From Heliocybe sulcata (taxonomy: Eukaryota > Basidiomycota > Agaricomycetes > Gloeophyllales > Gloeophyllaceae), in assembly GCA_004369045.1 (NCBI GenBank), contig ML213516.1, positions 563,552-627,551 of the forward strand: DNA of 64,000 nucleotides, written 5' to 3'. A model generated the notes under the pieces. The model had not been told where the DNA came from, did not search any database, and was given only the letters and a program-made list of their open reading frames with translations. Positions 12,313-23,870 of this stretch are shown piece after piece (within the stretch, counting starts at the first letter, position 1; every line of letters starts with the position of its first letter). The translations under genes and the position numbers were made by a program.

Positions 12313-13519
12313 TTAGTAGGTCTTCTTCTTCTCGTCCACGGATAAGCCGCCTGAGAGCAGCGAGTGTCAGATATAGCAGCGAAATAGTTCGATATAGCAG
12401 CATACCAGGGCCCATGTTTACGAGGAGGATCAGGCCGCCCACAATGGACAAGGTCTGGAAGAAGTCGTATCTACGTCCTAGTTAGCATCAGAGCACAATC
12501 ATGCGGAGAGTGTCGACCTACTTGAGGAAATCCCTCTGTGGGTGTGCCGAGTGAACTGACCACCAGTTGTTCGCGAAGACGTTGAAGATACTGAGGACGA
12601 TAACGAGGAAGGCGGCGGACCACTTGGCCTTGAAACCGACAGCGACCATACCACACGCGGCCAGACCAACTATGGAGAGGAAGAAACGAGCGATGGACCA
12701 TTCGCCCTGCAGGATGAAGCCGAGGAAGAGGAAGATGAGAAGCACGCGTCCAGCGAGGAGGAAGCTGCAGAAAGATTGTGAGGTGAACGATATCTTCGAT
12801 CGAATAGGAACTCACTATTTCTTCCGGTCAGTCTCGCTTATTGAAGGCAGGCCGGCGAAGCGCTTCTTGTTCGTGAACATGGCTTCTGTCATGACCAGGA
12901 CAAGACCGCCGATGACCGAGAGGTTGCGCAGGAAGAAGTTGAGGTCGAAAATGAGGCCATAGCCGAAACCTTGGATGATCACGACGCCCAATAGACCGCC
13001 GACCGCGAACTCAGTGTGTCTCTTCGTGATGACGGCGCCTGAGCCGACGAGCATGGTCTGGGTATTCACTTAGGCAGTCAATATGCAGGCACATAGAAGC
13101 GACCCACGATGACATTCATTAGAAGGAAGAAATGCGAAATTCCCCATGGGAACTTCCGATGTCTGCATCAAGGCGTCAGAAGTGATCCAGTGCCAATATT
13201 ACATTTGTGCGCACCTCTGCAAATACCACAGCTGGTCGCCCCACTGCGTCATTATCCTCAGTGCATCCTCCAAGAAGGTGACTACAATCAGAAAACGCCC
13301 AATTGCCGGCAGATGTGGCCGCAACGGTTGAGTGTAGATATCGATGTAGTCTTCGGCTTGCTGGGCAAAGGCGCGAAGCTTTTCAATGGGGTCGTCGGGA
13401 TTCACTGCTTTGTAGCCCGACGGAGAGCGAGAATTAGAAAGGTTATGAGGGTCAGGCGTGTAGCTCGAGGTGTAGCCCTGGCCGCCAGCGGGACGAGCAA
13501 TGCTGATACGAGAAGTCAT
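12313..13519 (-). CDS. ERV29: ER cargo receptor Erv29/SURF4
   Basis: Erv29/SURF4 is a multi-pass COPII cargo receptor that packages soluble secretory proteins leaving the ER. Six exons fit on the minus strand: 13519-13215, 13162-13108, 13057-12816, 12764-12522, 12470-12406 and 12350-12313, giving 315 residues. Family motifs include the PHLPAIGRFLIVVTFLEDAL segment, the WGDQLWYLQR block and FPWGISHFFLLMNVI. Several hydrophobic membrane segments follow. The protein ends in DEKKKTY, a dilysine ER-retrieval signal. The N-terminal ~60 residues are polar and start MTSRISIARP. The start ATG lies about 190 bp from an assembly gap, so the promoter is mostly unseen. Confidence 0.95.
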
Positions 13520-13710
13520 CGAGGTCGAAGTGGAAATGGCGCCTCCAGCCGACGTGGCGTCTCGTATAAGCTCGTATACCGGCACGCCGTGGGAAATGTC
13601 ATTCGGCCTTCTCGTGCCCCTCCTTTTGGAGGGGTTCTCAAAACCCGCATTATGGCTCACTTTTCGACCAACCGGCTTTTGCCGATTTTGCTCGTATTTG
13701 CTCACAGTGG
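13520..13710. other. ERV29 upstream region with a short hairpin, ending at the gap
   Basis: This stretch should hold the ERV29 5' UTR and proximal promoter. A perfect 7-bp stem with a TTTT loop lies at 13617-13634 (CCCCTCC / GGAGGGG). The following 80 bp are pyrimidine-biased, with repeated TTTTGCC or TTTTCGACC motifs that resemble the termini-rich parts of the element at 33618. The gap prevents any firm call. Confidence 0.4.
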
Positions 13711-14115
13711 NNNNNNNNNNNNNNNNNNNNNNNNNNNNNNNNNNNNNNNNNNNNNNNNNNNNNNNNNNNNNNNNNNNNNNNNNNNNNNNNNNNNNNNNNN
13801 NNNNNNNNNNNNNNNNNNNNNNNNNNNNNNNNNNNNNNNNNNNNNNNNNNNNNNNNNNNNNNNNNNNNNNNNNNNNNNNNNNNNNNNNNNNNNNNNNNNN
13901 NNNNNNNNNNNNNNNNNNNNNNNNNNNNNNNNNNNNNNNNNNNNNNNNNNNNNNNNNNNNNNNNNNNNNNNNNNNNNNNNNNNNNNNNNNNNNNNNNNNN
14001 NNNNNNNNNNNNNNNNNNNNNNNNNNNNNNNNNNNNNNNNNNNNNNNNNNNNNNNNNNNNNNNNNNNNNNNNNNNNNNNNNNNNNNNNNNNNNNNNNNNN
14101 NNNNNNNNNNNNNNN
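13711..14115. other. Assembly gap (405 N)
   Basis: A run of 405 undetermined bases. Open frames drawn across it are artefacts. Confidence 1.
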
Positions 14116-14933
14116 ACACCAAATTCGAGTATAACTATACTGGAGACTAGGGTCCCATTCCCACAGTATATAGTAAAGCTCGAGAACCTTAATCGTCTAC
14201 CCCAGCTGAATCCCCAGCCGGATCAGCGACCTTATAGCCTGTATAGAGTATTGCCCGGTAACCCGATGATGCACGTCTGATCCAAATTAAGTTACGTGCG
14301 GCGCGAACGCCGAGCGGTGCGATCGGCATCTCGTTGTCGTCGTCGTGCACGACGTCGACGAGTGTATGTCCTCCACTGGGCTAAAAGAAGGCAAACAAAA
14401 TTGCAAAATCATCATATATTGCGTGTATACCTTTCAAAGATCATTTTTAGGTACATATGAGACGCACAGGGTAGCAAAGATGGTTATAAGACGGGCATTC
14501 CTACCTCCCGCCACATGTTCGGGATTTGCCATTGGGCGTCAGATTCAATCTCCGGCTCACTGAGTGTCACCGAGCAGGGAGTAAGGCTAGACAATCCACT
14601 AAGAAATGCTGTTTGGGCCTTTGGCATTGAACATCACTTGTATCAAAGTCTTGTTGAGCTCATGTAGTGTGTTTAAAATTAATTTAACTTAAAGGAGGGG
14701 CCAGTTACCGACGGCAGTCGGAGCTTCCCAAGTTACAAGAAATGATTCTGCTTTGCCGTTTGCCGTTGATACAATCTCTGAGGCCGAGTTATCCCCAGCT
14801 AAACTCCGATATCTACCATTGACCTTCATATGGCTCCAGTGGTTCTGACGACAATTTTTGGCTGCTTTTGTAGGAGTTCGATGCGAGTGTAACTACCAGG
14901 ATGCCACAGATAAACACGTGTAAATAACGCGTT
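14116..14933. other. Intergenic region upstream of the MutY gene
   Basis: About 0.8 kb between the gap and the MutY gene. I found no coding exon, tRNA or clear repeat. A GC-rich patch with short inverted motifs (CGTCGTCGTGCACGACGTCGACGAG) is at about 14339-14362. It should include the promoter of the downstream glycosylase. Confidence 0.5.
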
Positions 14934-17011
14934 ATGCTCGAATTGAACACTCAGACTGTACGCGCTTCATCCTCCTCCAAACTTGCGTCAAACACCGCCA
15001 TGGCTAAGAGAACCCGGGTAGATGAGGACTACGTTGGTAGCGATGATGAATCCGACGCGTACCTGCCGGAACCAGTCAAGAAAGTCCAAAGAAAGAGCAA
15101 GAATCCGAAAGCTTCTGGACCTAAAGCTAAAGCGAAAGGACGCAAAGTCTCCAAGTACTTTGATCCAAAGGAAGACATCCGCTGTACAGTCGACGGAGAC
15201 AGACGACCTCATGCTGTAACTCTACATGAGGTCGCCGAGGCATATAATATCCGCGTCGCCCTCCTCCGGTGGTACGACAAAGTGCATGAAGTACGAGGCA
15301 TGCCATGGCGCAAGCCATACAATCCAGAATTTGGACCGGAAGAACGCGCACAACGAGCCTACGAGGTCTTTGATACTGGTCTTGCCTTTCCTCACTGATA
15401 TAACTAAACAAGCCTAGTCGCAATTATAGGTCTGGGTGTCAGAGATTATGTTGCAGCAAACTCAAGTCGTGACTGCGATTCCATATTATAACAGATGGAT
15501 GGAAAAGTGGGTGATCTGCGCTCCAGGGATTGTCCCCTTTGCACCTTTAGAGTTAGACTGACTCGGAACAGGTATCCAACTATACGTGCCCTCGTACGTG
15601 CATTCATAATCACAGCGGGTGGATGGAGCGATTGAACCTGCATACGTAGGCTGGTTCAGACATCGAGACCGTCAACGGTATATGGAAAGGCCTAGGATAC
15701 TATTCCCGTGCCGCGCGACTGCTCAGCGGCGCGCAAAAAGTCGTCAAGGAATTTAACGGTCGCCTCCCCGACAATGCAAAGGATATGGAAGCCAAAATAC
15801 CTGGCATCGGTCGCTACAGTGCAGGCGCAATATGCTCTATTGCTTACAACCACTGTGTACCAGTCGTAAGTTGCCCCCCTCTTCTTCCTAGCAGATGCCT
15901 GTAGTATAATCGTCTCGGCTCGCAGCTGGACGGTAATGTCCACCGTTTGTTGAGCCGTGTCCTCGCTCTATACGCTCCTCCAAAGGACAAGAAGACACTT
16001 GATATACTCTGGGCTGGTGCCGAGGCTATGGTTGAGAGCGCGGACCGCCCGGGGGATATCAATCAAGCCATGATTGAACTGGGAAGCACCGTCTGCAAAG
16101 TGCGCGATCCCTCCTGTGAGACGTGCCCTATTCGGCCTTGGTGTCGAGCGTATGCACTGTCACAAGATGGACAGGCCCAATCACAAGGCGACATCCCCGA
16201 TATTGAGGAACTGTGCAGCGTATGCGAGCCATTGCCTCTGCCGGAAGGTAGTCAGGCATTGGTAGCTGCGTTTCCGATGAAAGCAGACCGCAAGAAAGCG
16301 CGCGAGGAACTGGATATCGTGAATGTCATTGAATGGCGCTCATCAGCCGACGATGATGACCGATGGTTCCTGTTGGTTCGAAGACCGAACACAGGTGAGG
16401 AATGCCCGTTATGCCGTATAGTACACGATTTGACGAACTATCCGATGGAAAGGTCTCCTAGCAGGTCTACATGAATTCCCTACCAAGGCCGATGTGTCCA
16501 CAGACATTGCGCCTTCCGAGACTGCGGAGATACCTGAATCACTGCTTTCTAGCTTGCTGAAGACCCCTCTGAGACCTTCCAAGCGGTTGGACAGTGCCAA
16601 TGGGCATACGTCCAATGGATTACGGATCGTGCACGTCAAGCCTGCGGGAGATGTGCTCCATATATTCTCGCACCTTAGGAAGGTGTATAGGGTGCAATGG
16701 GTCGTCCTTGAAGGTGGGGAGAAGCCACCAGAGTTGATGCCGTTTCGTCTACCTACTACGAGGCCGGGCAAATCAGCGAAGGGCAAAGGTGGCCGTGCCA
16801 AGGCTAATCGGTCGAAAAGCAGCGACGATGATGAGATAGAAGTGTTGGAGCAGATGGAGGCTAGATGGCTGCCGTTACAGGAGGTGGCAAAGGCCAAGTA
16901 CGTTTTCCCATTTCTGTGATGTGATGGGTCCTGATGTGGAACTTCCTCTCTAGTATTGGCACTGGCGTTGTTAAGGTGTGGAACAAGGCGAAGTCTCTTT
17001 GGGAGAGGTAG
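14934..17011 (+). CDS. A/G-specific adenine DNA glycosylase (MutY/MUTYH)
   Basis: MutY removes adenine mispaired with 8-oxoguanine in base excision repair. Seven exons fit: 15000-15365, 15430-15506, 15572-15593, 15650-15865, 15926-16394, 16453-16897 and 16954-17011. The HhH-GPD core is clear: catalytic Glu in [10 protein letters not shown], the PGIGRYSAG hairpin and catalytic Asp in [10 protein letters not shown]. The 4Fe-4S cysteines follow as C-X6-C-X2-C-X5-C (ending [10 protein letters not shown]). A Nudix-like C-terminal domain starts near [10 protein letters not shown]. There are two in-frame starts: 14934, and 15000 in a stronger context (GCCATGG). The 22-residue extension is Ser/Thr/Arg-rich and might be a mitochondrial signal; the short form has 550 residues. 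Exon 1 uses a GTCTTT donor. The third exon is only 22 bp. Confidence 0.93.
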
Positions 17012-17253
17012 TCTATGATTTATGGTGCTCATCTTACCCTTTCTTGCATACTGCTGCCATCGCTGATGGTCGGTCAGTAAGGATCGTAATGCGTGTATCT
17101 ACTGCTGAGCCTACGAGCGAAATCATTTCGACGTTCCCGTCATTGTTCGCCTGCATCCGGCTGCTACTTCGCACAGTCAAGGGATGATCGATGAAGCCGC
17201 GGACACCTGTTCGTCGATATAGGGTATGATAAGAATACATGACACGCGAGTCT

Positions 17254-18060
17254 TTACAACTGACATCGTCTTATCATGCGAGTCACTATGAAATACCTAC
17301 AGTTTGTTCTTAGGTTCCCTCGGAGATCGACGGACCCTGGTTCCCTGTTCTTCTTCCGAGGCACACTCTTAGGCATCGCAGGAGCAGCGGAGGCGTGCCA
17401 GTTGCACTGATAGTTCATCCGGACACAAAAGTAACTGGCACCCTGAATTAGCTTATGGTGTTTCACTAAGCACCTTGCGTACCTCGCTATCATGACATAA
17501 CGTGGTCGAGCCGTGGAATATTGTATGAGAGATGAAGTACCTCTCGTATAATCCCGGACTTGGTGAGGACCGGTCGTGGGATAGTTCCTTTGGATAGTAT
17601 TTGTACTGCATTTTTTCGGCGTCCTAGCTTGGCTGCTGTAGGCGATCCAACTACCCATCTGTCCGCACCATGTAACTTCTTCCGCCACTTCAAGTGCACA
17701 GTAGGCGCTGCTGTTTAGACGTGCTTGGCACTCTCTGTGGCGTAACTTGTTCAGGTCGACGATTGCGACAGTACTTGCGAGGAACTGCTCTCCCGTGTAC
17801 CGCTCTGGTAATTGTTCCATGATGTCGATGAACTTTGCCCAAGAGGGTCTGTCCCTATCATGAGTTCAATTTGTGCAGGTCAAATATATCTGGGTTATAA
17901 ACTAGGTACCATGTTATCAAAGAGGGCTGCGGTGTGTATTGCTCTCCGAGGAATGTGAAACTAGCCTGTGTGAATCGCGCCGAATCGCACACTCTGACTG
18001 TCACTATTGGCTGGCTTGTTATGCCCTCGACAAAATCATGTTCCGGCTTCCCGAGTTGTG
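17254..18060 (-). pseudogene. Hypothetical minus-strand gene, apparently lacking a start
   Basis: A protein-like reading runs from about 18060 down to 17254. The first part includes SQPIVTVRVCDSARFTQASF. A 53 bp intron (GTACCT...GATAG, about 17925-17873) joins it in frame to RPSWAKFIDIMEQLPERYTG and then TVAIVDLNKLRHREC. The upstream frame hits a stop before any ATG, and the next gene's promoter begins directly there. It is therefore either a gene with an unseen tiny first exon or a 5'-truncated remnant. I do not recognise the family. The C-terminal 100 residues may contain another intron. Confidence 0.4.
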
Positions 18061-18129
18061 TTATTCATGCTTTGGAGACTAACGCCTTCCCGTGACGTCA
18101 CCTTCGATGACCCTCTGGTAATGGCCACT

Positions 18130-18138
18130 GATATATAT
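18130..18138 (+). promoter_or_regulatory. TATA box of the aldolase gene
   Basis: An ATATATATA stretch lies about 55 bp upstream of the aldolase ATG at 18191, a usual distance for a strongly expressed fungal glycolytic gene. Confidence 0.5.
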
Positions 18139-18190
18139 ACCCTTGTCTTTACAGGACGCGAGCCAATTAACCTGACCTTGACTAAACACG

Positions 18191-19496
18191 ATGGCCTCGC
18201 AGAAGTTTACCCCTTCTCCCGCTCTGAAGAACGCGGATGAAATGGCGAGTCGTATGCTGCCACTCTGGCTCGCGAAGACTGACAAAACTTATTTCAGCAC
18301 TCAGTGGCAAAAGCTCTTGTCGCGGATGGCAAGGGTCTCCTGGCGGCAGACGAGAGTACTGGGTCCATCAAGAAGAGATTGGAGAGTGTCGGGAAGGAGA
18401 ACAATGATGACAGTAAGGAGGACGGCGCTGCTGATGCCCCGGAGGGACCTAATTCACTATCATGCAGACAGGAGGGAATGGCGTGACTTAATGTTCACGG
18501 CAGAAGGACCACTAGAGAAGTAGTAAGCACTATCCTCCCTCCATGCCCAACTTAAAAAGTAACAAACGACGCAGCCTGGGAGGGGTCATCACTTTCGAGG
18601 AAACCCTGATGAAGCACGACGCTCAGCTCAACACGCAGTTCAAGGTACTTACCTTAACTCTCGATCCCTTGCGGTCACTAACTCATCTACCTTAGGGCAC
18701 GCCCTTGCGCGACGTGATCAAAAACCGCAACATCATCCCCGGCATCAAAACCGATCAAGGCACCAAACCTCTACCACGCACTGAACCCGAAGAGACCACC
18801 ACCGAAGGTCTGGACGGTCTGCTCGCCCGCTCACAAGGGTACTATCAGGCCGGCGCACGCTTTGCCAAATTCCGCACTACCTACATCGTCACCGCCTCTA
18901 CACCCTCCCAGCTAGCAATCGAGGACAACGCCAATGTCCAGGCACGTTACGCCTCCATCTCGCAAGCAGCTGGCCTCGTCCCCATAGTCGAGCCCGAGGT
19001 CCTCTGCAACGGGGACTTCACCATCGAGAGGTCCGCAGAGGCGCACATCGCCGCTTACACGCACCTCTTCCGCACACTGAGTCTGCATAAGGTTGACTTT
19101 GCCGGCATGATCCTCAAAGCTAGTATGGTCGTCCCCGGCGACAAGAGCGGCAAGGTCAACACGCCTGAGGAGGTGGCCGCTGCAACGCTGCACGTCCTCA
19201 GCAAGACCGTCCCTCCAATCGTGCCTGGGATCGTGTTCCTCAGCGGCGGCCTGGGCGAAGCAGACGCCCTTGCATACCTGAACGCGATCAACCAGCTCGC
19301 AAACAAGGATCGCAGTGTTGCCCCATGGAAGCTTAGCTTTAGCTTCGGACGGGCACTGCAGGGTGAGGCGATGAAGGTGTGGGCGAAGAGCGGGGACATT
19401 AAGAAGGCACAGGACACGTTCATGCTCCGGGCTAAGTGGTGCTGGGAGGCTGCGCAGGGCGAGTACCGGGGAGAGGCCGGTGAGCCCTCGAAGTAA
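18191..19496 (+). CDS. Class I fructose-bisphosphate aldolase
   Basis: This enzyme cleaves fructose-1,6-bisphosphate to two triose phosphates in the cytosol through a Schiff base, without metal. Five exons fit: 18191-18251, 18305-18412, 18468-18522, 18575-18644 and 18696-19496, giving 364 residues, the usual class I length. Diagnostic motifs are [44 protein letters not shown], the active-site lysine in GMILKASMV, the phosphate loop in [10 protein letters not shown], and SFSFGRALQ. The animal C-terminal tyrosine is absent (the protein ends GEPSK). Fungal glycolysis normally uses the unrelated class II zinc aldolase, so this is either a second aldolase or a transferred gene. Confidence 0.95.
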
Positions 19497-19702
19497 AGCC
19501 GTGAACAAAGAAGTGAAGAAGTACAGATCAATGTAACCTGGTATAGCTTTGGACAATTGCATCCCGTTGTATCAATATCCGACTTGTATTGTATCTGTAT
19601 CCAAACGTAGCACTCATTAGGAAGCACCTGGGGCGTCAGTCCGATTCAGTCATTTCTCTATCGTGTTCGCATGTAACATGCAACGTCTCGTGAACGGAAA
19701 AC

Positions 19703-21853
19703 TCATCTCGCACACTCCACCTCCCAGTCCCCAGGTGTCAGTTCCTTGACACGTTCATTGAAAGCTTCCAGGGTACAGAACTCGGGCGACCCAGGGAGGT
19801 GCTTGCCTTCATCCGCGCATATGGGCAGGACCATATTCTTGTTCTGGTATCGCATCCGGATGACTGTCCAAGGACCGAAATCTCTAGCAGTGGCACAAGG
19901 AAACAGAAGGGATAGCTTACAGTGTTTGGCAGGTAATTTCCGCGCACCTAGTACCGTCTGCAGATACGACTGCTGCGGACTCTCGCCTGCCGGTAGCTGC
20001 TCGGGCTTCTTCTTAAACAGCTCGAACGTAATAGCGGCCGAGAACGCCGGCCATCTACGAAAAACATGTCAGCCTCGTCACTAAGCAGCAAACGGAAGAA
20101 AGCTGAAGCTCACTTGTCGTCAAATACGTCCAGCGTCTGGCACAGCGCAGCAATCGCCGTATCGTGTGTACTGTGCACGAGGATCTTGAGCGGGTCATCT
20201 GGGCCTTTGTCTACTTTTGTCTGGATCTTCCGGGTGAGGTCGGTTAGGAGGCGGCCCATGCCTAGGCGGCGGACTTCGTCCGTTTTATCTATGAGATGGG
20301 TTCATCACCGAGCTCAGTCAAAGGTAAGGGCCTGGTATTGAGTTAGGGCGCTCTCACACCCTAGGGTAAGCATCAGTACGGTTGAAGAGGAAGAAGGGAA
20401 GGATTTGCATACCTGCGAACCATTCGTGTACAACTGCCTTCTCCTATATTGCATGAGAGCGAAATCAATTAGCACCGCGTGCATGAGGTCCTGCCCGAAC
20501 GACATACAATCACGTCTAGGACTCCCCTCTCCTCAAACTCGGGAGGAACTTTGATCCCATGAGCAATTGCAGCGCGTACCTACGACCATTCATTTCAGAC
20601 AGGGACAACCAAGCTAACTGTCGAACTCACGGTATCCAAGACGCCCGATGCCCTAGGCTTCCCATCTATCCGGATCGGGTTCCCGCCAATGTACTTCGAC
20701 ACCTTCTTGTCCAGGGGCTCAAGGGTGTGATTCCAAGCCGCAGCTGCCGCCTGAGCGAAACCGACTTGCAAAATTTCCAGGCGCTTGCAGGCATAGGTGT
20801 TGCCGAGAAGGTTTTCATCCTTCCCATTGCTACGCAATGGGTGTCAATGAGGTTGAGGAGTAGGATCATGCTCCAAGGACAACGTACCGGACGAGGATGT
20901 GTGGAACAAAGCCTGATGCGCATTTTGATGTCGGGTACAACCCGTGCACGATTTGTTGCAGGGATTCGATTGTCCGGGGCATATTGGTCGACCTATGTTA
21001 ACGACATGTGCTTATCAGAACATCCAGCGCCCTGCAGCAGACCGTACGGTTCTGGACTTACCGGAAATACGTTGTGCCTCCCGGAGCGTGGATGTCAGGG
21101 AGAAATCCAAGCCTGCAGACCATGAGCTATAGAAAGAACCAAAACAAAATGAGTAACGTACTTGTCAATATACAAGTCTCGCAGAGCAGAGCCAAAATTA
21201 TAGGTAGACTAGGACACTTAAGCCATCGAAGCGCTGGGCATGAACTGCGCCACGTACTTGTCGCCCAATGTCGGTCAACTCGCCGAGCAAGCTGGAGCAC
21301 AGAGGCCATTAGTTCGGCTCCTTCGGGGAGAGAAGCGCTCGCACCATTCGCCCTCCGCATTGGTCCCATCACTTCTCTCCACAATTCTTCTGATCTGCAG
21401 CTCCTCCTCAGAGCGCCCTTCCACTGGCATGCTGACTGACGGCGGAAGGGTGGAACTTGCAACAGCCGCCCGAAACCGCCGCGCTGTTTTGCATAACATC
21501 CAATGCTCAGGGATGGACGCGGGAGGCGCGGCCATACGGACACCTACTGGTGTGCGCTCGCCTGGCCATCCTCAGTGAGTCTCTCAGACCCTTGGAGACG
21601 CGTCGGGACACGTACCATGCCTGATATAAACGTGCACTTGCTCTAACTCGAGCTGCTCCGGTGCAATGGGGTAATTCTCAACATCTAGGGCAACCTGTGG
21701 CGGTCTGCAAACGAAGGGCTGATTCCCGACCGCCGCGCTTGTTACTGAGCTGCTCGGTAGGGCCATTGGTATCGTCGGGCAGATGGATTCCGGCTTTATA
21801 GTCGAAACGGAATAAATTAGAGTAGAGAAGAGCAGAACGCGTGGGAGAAGCAT
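19703..21853 (-). CDS. Secreted histidine acid phosphatase
   Basis: A branch 2 histidine phosphatase of the acid phosphatase/phytase type, hydrolysing phosphomonoesters outside the cell. Twelve exons fit on the minus strand: 21853-21616, 21561-21345, 21291-21258, 21208-21162, 21112-21062, 20992-20888, 20829-20631, 20579-20508, 20443-20413, 20288-20114, 20054-19921 and 19881-19703. All phases match and give 493 residues. An N-terminal hydrophobic signal starts at MLLPRVLLFSTLIYS. The catalytic RHGERTP motif spans the exon 1-2 junction, and the proton-donor region HSTHDT is in exon 10. Other family blocks are LLGELTDIGRQ and RSTNMPRTIESLQ. Several exons are under 50 bp. A longer frame upstream of 21853 is less likely because the signal sequence would then be internal. 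Confidence 0.92.
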
Positions 21854-22202
21854 GAAATCATGAGTTGTGGATGCTGTTCGCAGCCAACAGCCTAGGGAGT
21901 GGCGGTGTACTACCAATTACCAATGCAGCATCGTGATTGGCTACAGAGACAAAATGCCGTAGATACAGGCTCGACTACAAGCAGCGCCGTAGATACAAAG
22001 AGAGTGCGTGTACATCGCTAGCATACCAATTGATTACTTGGCGATTGAAGCACTTCACAGAATTCTCCGCAGTCTTCCCCAAGAATTCCAAGAACATGAT
22101 GCACACTCACTTCACCAGGGCAACTAGAAAGCAAGCGTGTCCCATGGATGCAAAGATGACATGCCGACCGCAGGTCATATAATGCATCCAAGAGATATGC
22201 CT
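21854..22202. other. Intergenic region, acid phosphatase to methyltransferase array
   Basis: About 350 bp holding the phosphatase promoter and the 3' end of the first methyltransferase gene. A short direct repeat (GCCGTAGATACA) occurs near 21955 and 21985. Nothing else was identified. Confidence 0.5.
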
Positions 22203-23334
22203 TTACAGAATTCCTTGGCGTTTGAACCAGGTGTCGAGCGCCTCAGCTTGGATGTTCCATATGTCGCGGCCCAACTCCACAAGACGACCCAGGTAGGTCG
22301 CTTGAAGATCTCGAGTAGTGATGACGAAGTCAAAGTCGGATCCGTCTGCATTCCTACCATTGCCTTCTACTCCTCCGAACGTGGTCTCGAGCCATGCTCT
22401 CTGAAGCCCCTCTATCATCTCTTGCATCTGGGCTCCCTCCGCTCCATTCCCCACTCCAGTGGCTATGGCGTAGAAACTGCCACGGGTTGTATGCATGGTC
22501 TCTGGCTTGAAAGTAACCAAGTCTTCCGAAAGGATATCGAGTAGGTATATGATTTTGGCCGTAAGCACACGCTCTGGATGTGTTAACTTCACGACCATCT
22601 TTCCTCCTGTCCTAACGCACTGCAGTGCGAGGATGATCTGGGAAATGAGGAGGCGATCGATATCCCAAGGCTGAGAATAGTCACAAATCTGGGTCCGCAG
22701 CTGATGGCCATCCAGAATAACAAGATCGAAAGTGGCGGGTTTCATTTGTGGAGGGCCAGGGCGAAGTCGAGGATGGGCGATGACAGAGGAACTCAGCTGA
22801 AAGAAGGATGTCACATCGGCAAAGTAAAGCTGGAACCGGTTTCGTGCGCGGGCTTCAAGGCAACATACATGACCTCCTTGATCCACGGGTAGAGACACAC
22901 CAAGGCCCCGAGCCATGCCGTTACGTTCGAGGACATATGATGTGAATCCTCCCGGGCAACATCTGCGAAAAGCGACACGAACGAGATAAGTAATCAAGCT
23001 TAAGACAGCATTTGGAGACTTACCCAAGATCGAGAAATCTTAGAGGCCCTGTCGGTGTTATGCACCGAGCATAGTTATCGATTTCTTCCATGACCGTCAT
23101 CGAGCGCTTGTACCATGTCATGTTGAGATTCTTGTCGGCGTTGTCGGCAATATAGCGCTGACGAGTAAATGCTTGATCCAATTTCTCGTCTTGCCACCCC
23201 TTTGGAGTGATGGGATTCAGCACACGAAGTTCGGTGGCATCTCATTGATAATTTACCTTAGCTCGAAGGGCGATGAGATGCTCCAATTCCGGGCAACCTG
23301 TCTCCAGGATAACGTCTGTCCAAGTTTCGGGCAT
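22203..23334 (-). CDS. FtsJ/RrmJ-like methyltransferase, array copy 1
   Basis: A putative SAM-dependent methyltransferase of the FtsJ (2'-O-ribose RNA methyltransferase) fold, 337 residues. Three exons: 23334-23257, 23199-23024 and 22962-22203. The SAM-binding motif FLDLGCCPGGFTSYVL spans the exon 2-3 junction. The motif IV aspartate is in DLVILDGHQLRT, and the motif VI lysine is kept in GGKMVVKLTHPE. The expected final glutamate of the K-D-K-E tetrad is not seen; the aligned segment reads TTRGSFYAIATG. The N-terminal domain (GCPELEHLIALRAK, then a Trp/Lys-rich helical region) is shared by all three copies. The substrate is unknown. A TATA-like ATATAA lies near 23391-23398, about 60 bp upstream. 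Confidence 0.85.
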
Positions 23335-23870
23335 TTTGATGGGGTTGGTCTCGCTGAGGAGAATAATGGAGAGAGCATTTGACCTCGTTTCCTTATATAC
23401 GCCGCTCCGAAGTTGACGGCTGACCCTTCGTATCGATAGAGCGCCTATCTGATGCCCCCGGTATTAACTGATACATGGACAGCATATAATGAGCCCACCG
23501 CGAGGGTACCACGAGGCAGGAGTAGTGCCGCAGGATTGGGCGACGTTATGCCTGCATCAGAACGGAGGAGCAGACCCGAGCAGCCGGACAGGATCGATGA
23601 ATAGCGGCGTCTTCCAATATCATACCCTGACGAGCATAGCACCCGTGGAGCCTACACAGCTGTCGCCAACTGAACGCTGACACTGCCAGATATGTTGCCA
23701 GACCCTGATGAAGAAGGCGCATAAAGAGCAACCAATTCCTCGCTTTCAAGTTACGGCACAACATTACAAACAAGTAGTACAAAACGAGAAACCATGAGTC
23801 CGATATCCTTTGGATGTACACAATGACCCGCCGCTTGCGGATCATCACAATGCATCCAAAGGACCCGCAA
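23335..23870. other. Spacer between methyltransferase copies 1 and 2
   Basis: About 540 bp with the promoter of copy 1 and the 3' flank of copy 2. A small open frame on each strand near 23490-23680 shows no recognisable protein. Confidence 0.5.

Noticed and set aside
13109-14134. Long open frames across the N run
   Set aside because: They exist only because undetermined bases contain no stops.
23489-23680. Small frames between methyltransferase copies as a fourth gene
   Set aside because: They lack the FtsJ motifs and the conserved exon layout.
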